Origin: an uncultured Myxococcales bacterium
Lineage (GTDB): Bacteria; Myxococcota_A; Polyangia; Fen-1088
Length of the DNA stretch: 32,020 nt
Assembly (NCBI GenBank): GCA_937889515.1
Contig: CALAOV010000205.1
Coordinates: forward strand, 1-32,020
Direction: 5' to 3'
This document shows, piece by piece, positions 1-9,488 of the stretch. The notes under the pieces were generated by a model. That model did no database searches. It had not been told where the DNA came from and saw only the letters and a program-made list of their open reading frames with translations. The position numbers were made by a program, and so were the translations under genes. The stretch's first letter is position 1. Each line of letters opens with the position of its first letter.

Positions 1-45
1 GGGTCGACACCGCCGACGGCGGCGCGGGCTTCGCGGGCGGCGCGC
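1..45. repeat. 45-bp exact direct repeat of 290-334 at the window edge
   Basis: Bases 1-45 are identical to 290-334 and diverge immediately after. In the downstream copy the codons read VDTADGGAGFAGGA, in the frame of the CBM-like gene. In the copy at 1-45 the open frame that continues into the gene is shifted by one base relative to that reading. A true domain duplication would normally keep its frame, so an assembly or contig-end artefact is as likely as a real duplication. Confidence 0.85.
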
Positions 46-1104
46 TCCTACACGTTCGACACCAATACCGAGGGCTTTGCGCTCAACAACTTCACCAGCC
101 CAGGCAACCTGGCGAACATCGAGGGCGGATCGCCGCCGAGCCTGAGCTGGGACGGCACCGTCGGTCATCCGGCCGTCGGCTCCCTCGAGGTCGACGCGAC
201 CTTCACCGCGTACAACCAGTTCGTGCTCAGCACGCTCAGTCTGTCGCCGCTCATCGACGCGACCGGAAAGACCGCGCACGTCTTCGTACGGGTCGACACC
301 GCCGACGGCGGCGCGGGCTTCGCGGGCGGCGCGCAGCTCGAGGCAAACTCCACCACCAGCTACCACGGCGCGACCGGCACCTACACGACGCTCACGCCCG
401 GCCAGTGGAAGGAGCTGACCCTGAATCTCGCCGCGCAGACCTCGCCCTTCGACGCGAGCCAGATCATCCAGTTCAGCGTCAATTTCTCGACCGGCGCGGG
501 CCCGGACGGCGGGACCTTCGGCGCGCCGGTGCACGCGGTCTTCCACATCGATTCGCTCACCGACGGATCCGGCGGAACGCCACCACCCCTGCTCGACCAG
601 ACGTTCGACAAGTCGATCGAGAACTACGTCCTCACGACGAACCAGGGCGACGCCGCGGCGCCGCCCACGTTGACCTGGGATCCGGCCGTCGGCAATCCGA
701 GCCCGGGATCGCTCAAGCTGACCAGTTCGTTTACCGGATACAACCAGGACATGAACATGCAGGTCGGCATCTCGCCGACGGCCAACCTGACCGGTATGAC
801 CATCCACGCCAAGGTGAGGCTCGACGCGATCGATGCCGGGCAGACCTTCGGCGGCTACGTGCAGATCCACGCCAGCAGCATCGGCTTCATCTATGCAGCC
901 GCGGCCGCGATCGGGCTCACCCCGGGCGTCTGGACCGACGTGAGCCTCGATCTCGCCGCTCCCGCCTACGCAGCGGCCGGATTCGACCCGTCGCAGATCG
1001 TCCAGCTGGGCGTGCAGTTCGGCACCGGCAACGGCACCGATGCGGGCGCCTTCCCTGGCACGGAGAACCTGACCTTCCACGTCGATTCTGTCGTCGCTCA
1101 ATAG
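1..1104 (+). CDS. Secreted protein with two tandem carbohydrate-binding-like beta-sandwich domains (5' partial)
   Basis: The reading frame is open from base 1 to the TAG at 1102-1104, so the N-terminus is missing. Two homologous units of about 170 residues are visible. Unit 1 starts near base 46 (YTFDTNTEGFAL) and unit 2 near base 592 (DQTFDKSIENYVLTTN). Both share a PPxLxWD...VGxPxxGSLxxxxxFTxYNQ stretch, then a T/L-PGxWxxxxLxLAA stretch, then FDxSQIxQ and a closing FHxDSL/V strand. This pattern is typical of jelly-roll carbohydrate-binding modules attached to extracellular enzymes, but I cannot assign a CBM family. No catalytic residues are seen in the part present; a catalytic domain could lie upstream. 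The first 15 codons come from a duplicated 45-bp patch read in a different frame from its other copy and may be an artefact. It converges on nuoN with a 25-bp gap. Function is inferred from fold pattern only. Confidence 0.7.
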   Translation, partial: GSTPPTAARASRAARSYTFDTNTEGFALNNFTSPGNLANIEGGSPPSLSWDGTVGHPAVGSLEVDATFTAYNQFVLSTLSLSPLIDATGKTAHVFVRVDTADGGAGFAGGAQLEANSTTSYHGATGTYTTLTPGQWKELTLNLAAQTSPFDASQIIQFSVNFSTGAGPDGGTFGAPVHAVFHIDSLTDGSGGTPPPLLDQTFDKSIENYVLTTNQGDAAAPPTLTWDPAVGNPSPGSLKLTSSFTGYNQDMNMQVGISPTANLTGMTIHAKVRLDAIDAGQTFGGYVQIHASSIGFIYAAAAAIGLTPGVWTDVSLDLAAPAYAAAGFDPSQIVQLGVQFGTGNGTDAGAFPGTENLTFHVDSVVAQ

Positions 1105-1129
1105 ACGGGCCGGTGTCGGCCGGAGTCGG

Positions 1130-2598
1130 CTACTTGAGCGCGATCGAGCCGGCCCACTCGACGACGGTGCCGGGGAAGATTCCCAGCAGGACCACGGCGA
1201 TCGCGGTCAGCAGTAGCCCGAGGCGCATCGTGGCGCCCTCCGTGGGGGCCAGCGCCCGCGTGGAGTCGCGGAAGTACATCGAGACCACGACGCGCAGATA
1301 GTAGTAGACGCTGACCATGCTGTTGACGACGGCGACCACCACCAGCCAGTGGAGCTGGGGCGATTCCATGGCGGCCCGGAACAGGTAGAACTTGCCGAAG
1401 AAGCCCCCGGTCGGCGGCACGCCGCCCAGCGAAAGCAGGAAGAGCGTCATCGCCAGCGCCACCGCCGGGCGCGCCGTCCCGACGCCGGCCCAATCGTCGA
1501 CGTAGAGGCGCTCGTCGGAGCGGTTGCCGATCCAGGCCACCACCCCGAACGCGCCCAGCGTCGTGAAGGTGTAGCTGGCCAGATAGAAGAGCACCGCCGG
1601 CTTGGCGCTGGCGACGCCGAGCCCAGACGCGACCACGCCGATGAGCAGATAGCCCGCGTGAGAGATCGACGAGTAGGCCAGGAGACGCTTGACGTTGTCC
1701 TGCCGGATCGCCGCCAGGTTACCCAGCGTCATCGTCGCGGCGGCCAGGACCGCCAGCACCGAGGCCCAGCCGGTGAAATCGAAGACCAGCAGCGGGCTTG
1801 CGAAGGCGCTGCCCAGCAGGCGAACGATGGCGCCAAAGGCCGCCGCCTTCACGCCGGCCGCCATGAAGCCGGTGACCGGCGTCGGCGCGCCTTCGTAGGC
1901 GTCGGGCGCCCACATGTGAAAGGGGACGGCCGCGACCTTGAACCCGAGCGCCACCAGGATGAAGTACTCGCCCAGATAGAAGAGCGGGCTCTTGGTCGCC
2001 TGGGGCACCTTGGAGGCGATCCCGGCGTACGACAGCTCGCCGCCCGTGGTGCCGTAAACCATCGCCATGCCGTAGACCAGGAAGCCGGTGGCGAAGGCGC
2101 CCATCAGGAAATACTTGATCGCCCCTTCGGCGCTGCGCAGGCTGCGCCGCCAGCAACCGGTCAAGACGTAGGCGGCCAGCGACATCGTCTCGATGCCGAT
2201 CAGCAGCGACACCAGGTGCGTCGCGTGGATGACCATCACCATCCCGGCGGTGGCGAACAGAACCATCGCGTAAAACTCGCCGAACTCGAACCCCTGCTCG
2301 CGCAGGTAGGGCGGCGCGAACAGCAAGGTGAGCAGCGCCGCGGCGACGAAGGTGCCGTCGAGGAAGAGGGCCATCCGGTCGACGACCAACATCCCCTGGA
2401 AGTGCGTGGTGGGCTCCGCGGCACCCGCCCAGCCGGCGACGATCGCGATGAGCGCCCCCACGCAGCCCGCGATCCCCAGCCAGGCCAGGCCCGCGCGGGA
2501 GGCGCCCTGCGCGAAGGTCTCGGCGAGCAGGATGAGGCACCCCATCCCGATCAGAATCAGCATCGGGGCGTAGGCGAAGAGCTGGGTGGCGTCGAAGC

Positions 2599-2602
<4 letters not shown>
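1130..2602 (-). CDS. nuoN: NADH-quinone oxidoreductase subunit N
   Basis: Antiporter-like membrane subunit of respiratory complex I; it couples quinone reduction to proton translocation in the inner membrane. The 490-residue product has about 14 hydrophobic segments, as expected for NuoN. Key charged residues are in place: Glu in LLIGIETMSLAAYVLTG, Lys in VALGFKVAAVPFHMWAPDAYEG, Lys in GVKAAAFG, and the late-helix Lys in PTGGFFGKFYLF. The start is GTG at 2602, overlapping the nuoM stop by four bases (GTGA), so translation is probably coupled to nuoM. It is the last gene of the operon and ends 25 bp from the convergent CBM-like gene; no convincing terminator hairpin is visible in that gap. Family assignment is secure. 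Confidence 0.97.
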
Positions 2603-4214
<1,612 letters not shown>

Positions 4215-4215
<1 letters not shown>

Positions 4216-6461
4216 CAGCGCACCTCCACTTTCTGCGTGAGCGTGCTGCTGGTCCCCCAGCTGGGGTCCTTCACCTTGACGCGGACGGTGTAGGTGCCGG
4301 GCTGGGGATAGACGTGATGCGCGCCAGACGCCACGCCGGTGACCTCGGGCTTGCCGTCGTCGTCGAAATCGAAGCTGTAATCGAGGACCCGATTGGCCGC
4401 TATGGATCCGCGGTGGGCATCGACGTCGACCGTCAGGCCGTTCACCGTGACCTTGAGGGCATTCGAAAAGAACGTGTGCATTGGCTGTGTGGCGAGGTAC
4501 GCGATCGCCGCGACGCCGATCGCGAACACCGCCATGTAGCGCTGCACGTCGCCCCCCTGCAACCAGCGGGCAATCGAGCCCACGAGATCGACAACCCAGG
4601 CCAAACCCCCGACCAGGAAGCCGTCGATCAAGATCCGATCGACGACGAAGAAGATCCCCTTGGCGATGGCCTTGACGGGCCGGATGATCAGAAAGCCGTA
4701 GAGCTCGTCGATGCGGAACTTGTCGCGCACCAATTGGACGAAGCGGGGCGCCGCGGCGGCGAACTTGCGGGCGGGCTCACGATACCCGCCGCCGTAGAAG
4801 AGATAGGCGAGGCCGATGCCGCCCAGCGCCAGCACGACCGAGCCGACCATGAAGCCGATCTCCATCGCGCGCGAGATCTCCATCTCGGGACCGAGGACCG
4901 GCCGCAGACGATCCGCCAGCAGGTTCCACTCGGGGTGATCGAGGAGACCGCCGGGCAAGCCGATGAAGCCCCCCAGGGCCGCGCCGATGGCCAGCACCAC
5001 GAGCGGCCCGACCATAGCGCCCGGCGACTCGTGGATGTGGTGCTTGATCTCGTCGGAGGCGCGGGTCTCGCTGCCCGAGAAGACCAGGAAGTACAGGCGC
5101 GACATGTAGAACGCGGTGCCGAGCGCCGCCAGCATCAGGACCACCCCGACCGCCTTGCCGACCCAGGCCAAATGCTCGCCGGCCAGCGGATTGATGGCCG
5201 CGTCGAAGATCTCGGTGCCGAAGGCGCCGCCGATGATCGAATCCTTGGAGAAGAAGCCCGAGAAGAATGGCACGCCGCAGATCGCGAGCCAGCAGACGAA
5301 GAACACGCCGTGGGTCCAGGGGACCTTCTTGCGCAGCCCCCCCATGATCGTGATGTCGCCGGAGCCGCCCATCGCGTGCATGACCGAGCCGGCGCAAAGG
5401 AAGAGGCCAGCCTTGAAGAAGGCGTGGGTGAAAAGGTGAAAAACGCCAGCGTCGAAGTTGCCGGTCCCCACGCCCGCGAACATGAAGCCGAGCTGGCTGA
5501 TGGTCGAATAGGCGAGCACCTTCTTGAAGTCGTTCTGCGCGAACCCGATGATCGCCGCGAAGAGCGCGGTGAGGGCGCCAACAATCGCGACGATCGCCAT
5601 CGCCCCGGGCGTGAGCAGATACACGGCGTGCATGCGCGCCACCATGTAGACGCCGGCGGTCACCATGGTGGCGGCGTGGATGAGGGCCGAGACGGGCGTC
5701 GGGCCGGCCATCGCGTCGGGCAGCCAGACGTAGAGCGGGAGCTGCGCCGACTTGCCGGTGGCGCCAACGAAAAGAAACAGCGCCGCCCAGAAGGCGACGG
5801 TCGCGCCCCACAGCGGCTGCATGAGCGCCCCGCCGCCCTGGGCCGCCGCCGTGATCTCCGGGATATTGAGCGAGCCGGTGTACTGGTAGAGCAGGAACAT
5901 CCCGATCAGAAAGCCGAGATCGCCGATCCGGTTGGTGATGAACGCCTTCTTGCCGGCGTCGGCGTTGGCGTTCGAGGTGTACCAAAACCCAATCAGCAGG
6001 TAGCTGCACAGGCCCACCCCCTCCCAGCCGATGAACATGACCGGCAGGCTGTCGCCCAGCACCAGCACCAGCATCGAGCCGCAGAACAGATTCAGGTAGG
6101 CGAAGAAGCGCGGGTAGTCGGGGTCGTGCTCCATGTAGCCCGACGAATAGAGGTGAATCAAAAACCCGATGAAGGTGATGATCAGGCAGAGCAGACCCGA
6201 CAGCGCGTCCATCCGAAACGCCAGATCGACCTTGAGGCTGCCGGCCGCGATCCAGGTCCCCACCACGTCGTGCAGGCCGCCGCCGGCCGCCGCGCGGGGC
6301 AGGGCGGTGAAGAACGCGTCGAAGGCGACCAGGCAGGAGCCCGCGATGGCGCCGGCCGCGACGATGAGAACCGTGTCGCGCTTCCACTTGCGCCCGAACA
6401 GCATCAGGATCGCCGCCCCCAGGAAGGGGAGCAGCGGAATCAGGCGAAGGTTGAAGGTCAC
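4215..6461 (-). CDS. nuoL: NADH-quinone oxidoreductase subunit L with a C-terminal PKD-like domain
   Basis: The largest antiporter-like subunit of complex I, 748 residues against about 610-650 in most bacteria. The conserved core is intact: GWEGVGLCSYLLIGFW (Glu), GATGKSAQLPLYVWLPDAM (pump Lys), and FFSGFFSKDSI in the late helix, followed by the long lateral-helix region and a last membrane helix near residue 645-662. After that, residues about 674-748 (bases 4218-4442) form a soluble domain with PKD hallmarks: YSFDFDDDGKPE, then HHVYPQPGTYTVRVKVKD, then a closing VEVR strand. By analogy with E. coli NuoL topology this tail should face the periplasm, where PKD domains normally work. The start is GTG at 6461, with GGGAG about 9 nt upstream. 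The fusion is unusual; the enzyme assignment is secure. Confidence 0.96.
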
Positions 6462-6474
6462 GGCGGCGTCTCCC

Positions 6475-6774
6475 TCAGCGCTTCATCAAGGTGGCTTCGT
6501 CGAGATTGACGGTCTGCCGGCCGCGGAAGAGCGCGACCAGGATGGCGAGGCCGACCGCCGCTTCGGCGGCCGCCAGCGCGATGATGATGAAGGCGAAGAC
6601 GTGCCCCTTGAGGTCGCCGAGCTCACGCGAGAACGCCAGCATCGCCAGGTTGCCGCCGTTGAGCTGCAGCTCGATCCCCATGAGCGCGATGAGCGCGTTT
6701 CGCCGCAGCAGCACCCCGGCCGTCCCGATCAGGAACAGCACGAAGGATAGGACCAGGTAGTAGGTGGTCGGCAT
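6475..6774 (-). CDS. nuoK: NADH-quinone oxidoreductase subunit K
   Basis: Small membrane subunit of complex I (99 residues, the family's normal size) with three transmembrane helices. The two buried glutamates needed for proton translocation are visible, one in [13 protein letters not shown] and one in [13 protein letters not shown]. It starts at ATG 6774, 5 bp after the nuoJ stop, and ends 13 bp before the nuoL start. The family more often has LMLNAVNL where this protein has LQLNGGNL; the conserved Glu is retained, so this looks like lineage variation and not loss of function. Confidence 0.96.
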   Translation of the reverse strand: MPTTYYLVLSFVLFLIGTAGVLLRRNALIALMGIELQLNGGNLAMLAFSRELGDLKGHVFAFIIIALAAAEAAVGLAILVALFRGRQTVNLDEATLMKR

Positions 6775-6779
6775 GGCGG

Positions 6780-7406
6780 CTAGTGGTATCCTTCGGGCGC
6801 CGCGGGCGCCGGGGGCTCGCCGGGATAGTCGTGGTGGGCCAGCTCCTCGATCTGGTGCCGGTAGTCGTGGGCCTCCACCGCGGCCACCTCTTTCTGGTGC
6901 GAGCGCGAGACCACCACGCCGCCCACGATGGCGACCAGCAGCAGCACCGAGATCGACTCGAAGGGGTAGAGAAAGTCCCGGAACAGCACGTCGCCGATGG
7001 CGGCGACCGTCCCGAAACCGTCGGGCGCGGCGCCCGGCACGGCCTCGGGAAGACCGACGGTCACGACGTCGATGATCTTCACGAGCAGGTAGACGCCGGC
7101 CAGCACGCCCAGCACGCGCAAGGGACGGAGCGAGAAGGGCGCCACCTCCTCGCGGTTCAAGATCATGATCACGAAGATGAAGAGCACCATGATCGCGCCG
7201 GCGTAGACCAAGACCTGGATCACGGCCAGGAAGTGGGCCGACAGCGAGGCGTAGATCCCCGCCAGGCAGAAGAAGGTCGCCACCAGCGACATGACCGCCG
7301 TGACCGGGTTGCGGCGGGTGATGGTGAAGAGCGCGAAGAACGTGGTCAGCGTGGCCAGCACCCCGAAGACGACCATATCGACGGTGGTGGCTCCGCCGGC
7401 GCTCAC
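6780..7406 (-). CDS. nuoJ: NADH-quinone oxidoreductase subunit J
   Basis: Membrane subunit of complex I, 208 residues with five predicted helices and the signature [17 protein letters not shown] in the third. I place the start at GTG 7406. It overlaps the nuoF stop by four bases (GTGA), and GGAGG lies about 7 nt upstream. An ATG at 7376 ([10 protein letters not shown]) would shorten the protein by 10 residues. The C-terminal 50 residues are soluble, rich in His, Glu and Pro ([20 protein letters not shown]), and longer than in E. coli. The gene follows nuoF directly; nuoG, H and I, which usually separate F from J, are absent here. Confidence 0.94.
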   Translation of the reverse strand: MSAGGATTVDMVVFGVLATLTTFFALFTITRRNPVTAVMSLVATFFCLAGIYASLSAHFLAVIQVLVYAGAIMVLFIFVIMILNREEVAPFSLRPLRVLGVLAGVYLLVKIIDVVTVGLPEAVPGAAPDGFGTVAAIGDVLFRDFLYPFESISVLLLVAIVGGVVVSRSHQKEVAAVEAHDYRHQIEELAHHDYPGEPPAPAAPEGYH

Positions 7407-8797
7407 GCTGCGCCCTCCACCGACTTGGGCAAGCTCTTGTGCAAAGGGGCCGTGCCGGCGGCCTTCACGCGGCTCTCGAAGTCGGCGCGGAACTTGGTGA
7501 GAAACCCGAGCATCGGCCAGGCCGCCGCATCGCCCAGCGCGCAGATGGTGTTGCCGCCGATGCCGTTGGCGATGTTGGCGAGCAGCTCGACGTCGCCCGC
7601 TTCGCCTTCGCCGCGCGCCAGGCGCGTGCAGAGGCGGGCCAACCACCCCGAGCCCTCGCGGCAGGGCGTGCACTGGCCGCACGACTCGTGGGCGTAGAAC
7701 GCCATGATGCGCGCGCAGAGCGCCACGATGTCGGTCTGGTCGTCGAACACGACGATGCCGCCCGAGCCGGCCATGGACTTGAGCCGTCGCCCGCCGCCCA
7801 GATCGAACGGCACGCCGGGCTTCACCTCGACGTCCTTGATGCGCGGGTCGTTCATGAGCGCGTCGAACTCGCAGGGGACGTCGATCTCGGACGCGTCGAG
7901 AGGCGGCATCGAGCTGCCGCCCGGGATCACGCCCTTGAGGACCCGGCCGTTGGGAATCCCGCCGCAGACGTCGTAGATGATGTCGCGAAACGGGATCCCC
8001 ATCGGCAGCTCGAAGACGCCCGGCTTGTTCACGTGTCCGGACACGCACACGATCCGCGTTCCACCCGACTTCCCGGTCCCGAGGGCCGCGAACCACTCGC
8101 CCCCCCGGGTGATGATCTCGGGGATGTTCATGATGGTCTCGACGTTGTTGACCACCGTCGGCGCGCCGAACAGGCCCTTGATCGCCGGGAACGGCGGCTT
8201 GAGCCGCGGCCACCCGCGTTTGCCCTCGAGCGAGTTGAGCAGGCCCGTCTCCTCGCCGCAGATGTAGGCGCCCGCGCCGCGGTGGAGGGTGACGTCCAGC
8301 TTGAACGTGCCGCCGCCGCCCGCCGCCGGGTGATCCTTGCCCAGCCACCCGGCCGCGTAGGCCTCGTCGATCGCTTCCTGGACGATGCGCGCCTCCCGCA
8401 TCATCTCGCCGCGAATGTAGATGTAGGCGTGCTTGCAGCCGAGCGCGTAGGACGCGATCAGCATCCCTTCGATCAGCAGGTGGGGATCGTAGGCCAAAAG
8501 CTCGCGGTCCTTGCAGGTCCCCGGCTCGGACTCGTCGGCGTTGACGACCAGATAGGTGAGCTTGGCGTCCTTGGGGATGAACGACCACTTCATCCCGGTG
8601 GGAAAGCCAGCGCCCCCGCGCCCACGCAGGTTCGACTTCTTCACCTCGTCGGTGAGCGCCGACGGCTGCCAGGTGAGCGCCTTGGGGAACGCCTGGAAAC
8701 CGCCCCGCTGGGTGTAGACCGACAGCTTGTGACTCCCGGGAACGCCGAAGCCCTTGGTGACGATCTTGACGCCCATGGCGTCCTGCCAGGTACCCAT
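7403..8797 (-). CDS. nuoF: NADH-quinone oxidoreductase subunit F (NADH/FMN-binding)
   Basis: Catalytic NADH dehydrogenase subunit of complex I: it oxidises NADH through FMN and passes electrons to its 4Fe-4S cluster. In the 464-residue protein the FMN/NADH motifs are GRGGAGFP (59-66) and [16 protein letters not shown] (174-189). The cluster ligands are Cys373, 376 and 379 in ESCGQCTPC plus Cys419. The assigned ATG at 8797 ([11 protein letters not shown]) is itself the last member of a 14-bp repeat ladder of ATG codons in the nuoE-nuoF spacer; the ATG seven codons further in (8776) is an alternative. The stop overlaps the nuoJ start. Functional assignment is secure. Confidence 0.97.
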   Translation of the reverse strand: MGTWQDAMGVKIVTKGFGVPGSHKLSVYTQRGGFQAFPKALTWQPSALTDEVKKSNLRGRGGAGFPTGMKWSFIPKDAKLTYLVVNADESEPGTCKDRELLAYDPHLLIEGMLIASYALGCKHAYIYIRGEMMREARIVQEAIDEAYAAGWLGKDHPAAGGGGTFKLDVTLHRGAGAYICGEETGLLNSLEGKRGWPRLKPPFPAIKGLFGAPTVVNNVETIMNIPEIITRGGEWFAALGTGKSGGTRIVCVSGHVNKPGVFELPMGIPFRDIIYDVCGGIPNGRVLKGVIPGGSSMPPLDASEIDVPCEFDALMNDPRIKDVEVKPGVPFDLGGGRRLKSMAGSGGIVVFDDQTDIVALCARIMAFYAHESCGQCTPCREGSGWLARLCTRLARGEGEAGDVELLANIANGIGGNTICALGDAAAWPMLGFLTKFRADFESRVKAAGTAPLHKSLPKSVEGAA

Positions 8798-8839
8798 TAC
8801 GGCGTCCCCATTACGAAATCCCCATTACGAAATCCCCAT
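8793..8839 (-). repeat. 14-bp tandem repeats forming overlapping mini-ORFs before nuoF
   Basis: Three full 14-bp units (8793-8806, 8807-8820, 8821-8834) and a partial fourth (8835-8839) lie between nuoE and nuoF. Read on the minus strand each unit is ATGGGGATTTCGTA (the unit nearest nuoF varies), so each encodes Met-Gly-Ile-Ser-stop or Met-Gly-Thr-Pro-stop. The stop shares its last A with the next ATG (TAATG). ATGs fall at 8839, 8825, 8811 and 8797, the last being the nuoF start. The GGGGA of each unit sits where a weak Shine-Dalgarno for the next ATG would be. The nuoE stop (TGAGG) lies 5 bp upstream of the first ATG. Confidence 0.9.
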
Positions 8840-8844
8840 GGTCC

Positions 8845-9396
8845 TCAGACCTTGCCGCCCGGGCCCATGCCGATGAGGGTTCGCGCGTCGGCCGCCGTGC
8901 CCTGCTGCGTCTCTTTCCAGCGCCGGCGCATGTCGTCCAGCGCCGCGTCGACCTTGGCGGGCGTCAGATCGAGAAAGTACTTCTCGCCGCAGATCATCAT
9001 GGGGGCGTTGGCGCAGGCCGCCAGGCACTCCTCTTCCACGATCGAGAAGGCCCCGTCGGCTGTGGTCTCGCCCGCCTTGATCCCGAGGCGGGTCTCGATG
9101 TGCTTGAGGATGTCGTACCCGCCTCGCAGCATGCACGAGATGTTGGTGCAGACCATCAGCTCGTTCCGCCCCTGCTTCTCGCGGTGGAACATCGTGTAGA
9201 AGGTGATGACGCCGAAGATGTGGGCCGGCGAGACGTCCAGCGTCCGGGACACCAGCTCGATCGCGTCGTCGGGGAGATGCCCGAACTCCTCCTGGGCGAT
9301 GTGAAGCACGGGCAACAGAGCCGCCTGCTTGGTCGGATACCGCGAAAGCAGCCGGGCGACCTGCTGCTTCGATTGCGCTGAAAACTCGAGCGGCAT
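8845..9396 (-). CDS. nuoE: NADH-quinone oxidoreductase subunit E (2Fe-2S)
   Basis: Peripheral complex I subunit with a thioredoxin-like fold that holds the off-path 2Fe-2S cluster next to NuoF. The four cluster ligands are visible: Cys83 and Cys88 (CTNISC), Cys124 and Cys128 (CLAAC). The N-terminal helical part (residues 1-75, including IAQEEFGHLPDDAI and GVITFYTMFH) is typical. Length is 183 residues, with a short non-conserved tail after about 165. It begins at ATG 9396 and is the first gene of the nuoE-F-J-K-L-M-N run, with a TTGACA/TAGTTT promoter candidate just upstream. Confidence 0.97.
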   Translation of the reverse strand: MPLEFSAQSKQQVARLLSRYPTKQAALLPVLHIAQEEFGHLPDDAIELVSRTLDVSPAHIFGVITFYTMFHREKQGRNELMVCTNISCMLRGGYDILKHIETRLGIKAGETTADGAFSIVEEECLAACANAPMMICGEKYFLDLTPAKVDAALDDMRRRWKETQQGTAADARTLIGMGPGGKV

Positions 9397-9415
9397 GGGT
9401 GGCTAAGCCGCCGCG

Positions 9416-9444
9416 AAACTAAGAGAAACGCGCGAGCCTGTCAA
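9416..9444 (-). promoter_or_regulatory. Sigma-70-type promoter candidate for the nuoEFJKLMN operon
   Basis: On the minus strand a perfect TTGACA (9444-9439) is followed by a 17-bp spacer and TAGTTT (9421-9416), 19 nt before the nuoE ATG at 9396. Spacing and -35 match the housekeeping consensus; the -10 matches at three positions including the essential second A and final T. The predicted start is near 9409, giving a leader of about a dozen bases. Confidence 0.6.
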
Positions 9445-9446
9445 CA

Positions 9447-9465
9447 GCGCCGGGGGCCCCCGCGC
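9447..9465 (-). terminator. GC-only palindrome after the TMTC-like gene
   Basis: GGGGGCCCCC at 9452-9461 is a perfect palindrome inside a nearly symmetric GCGCC...GCGC stretch, 24-42 bases downstream of the TMTC-like stop codon and just upstream of the nuo promoter. It could form a strong stem and separate the two co-directional units, but there is no T-tract, so intrinsic termination is uncertain. Confidence 0.3.
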
Positions 9466-9488
9466 ACCACCCCAGGGCCGGGGGCGGG

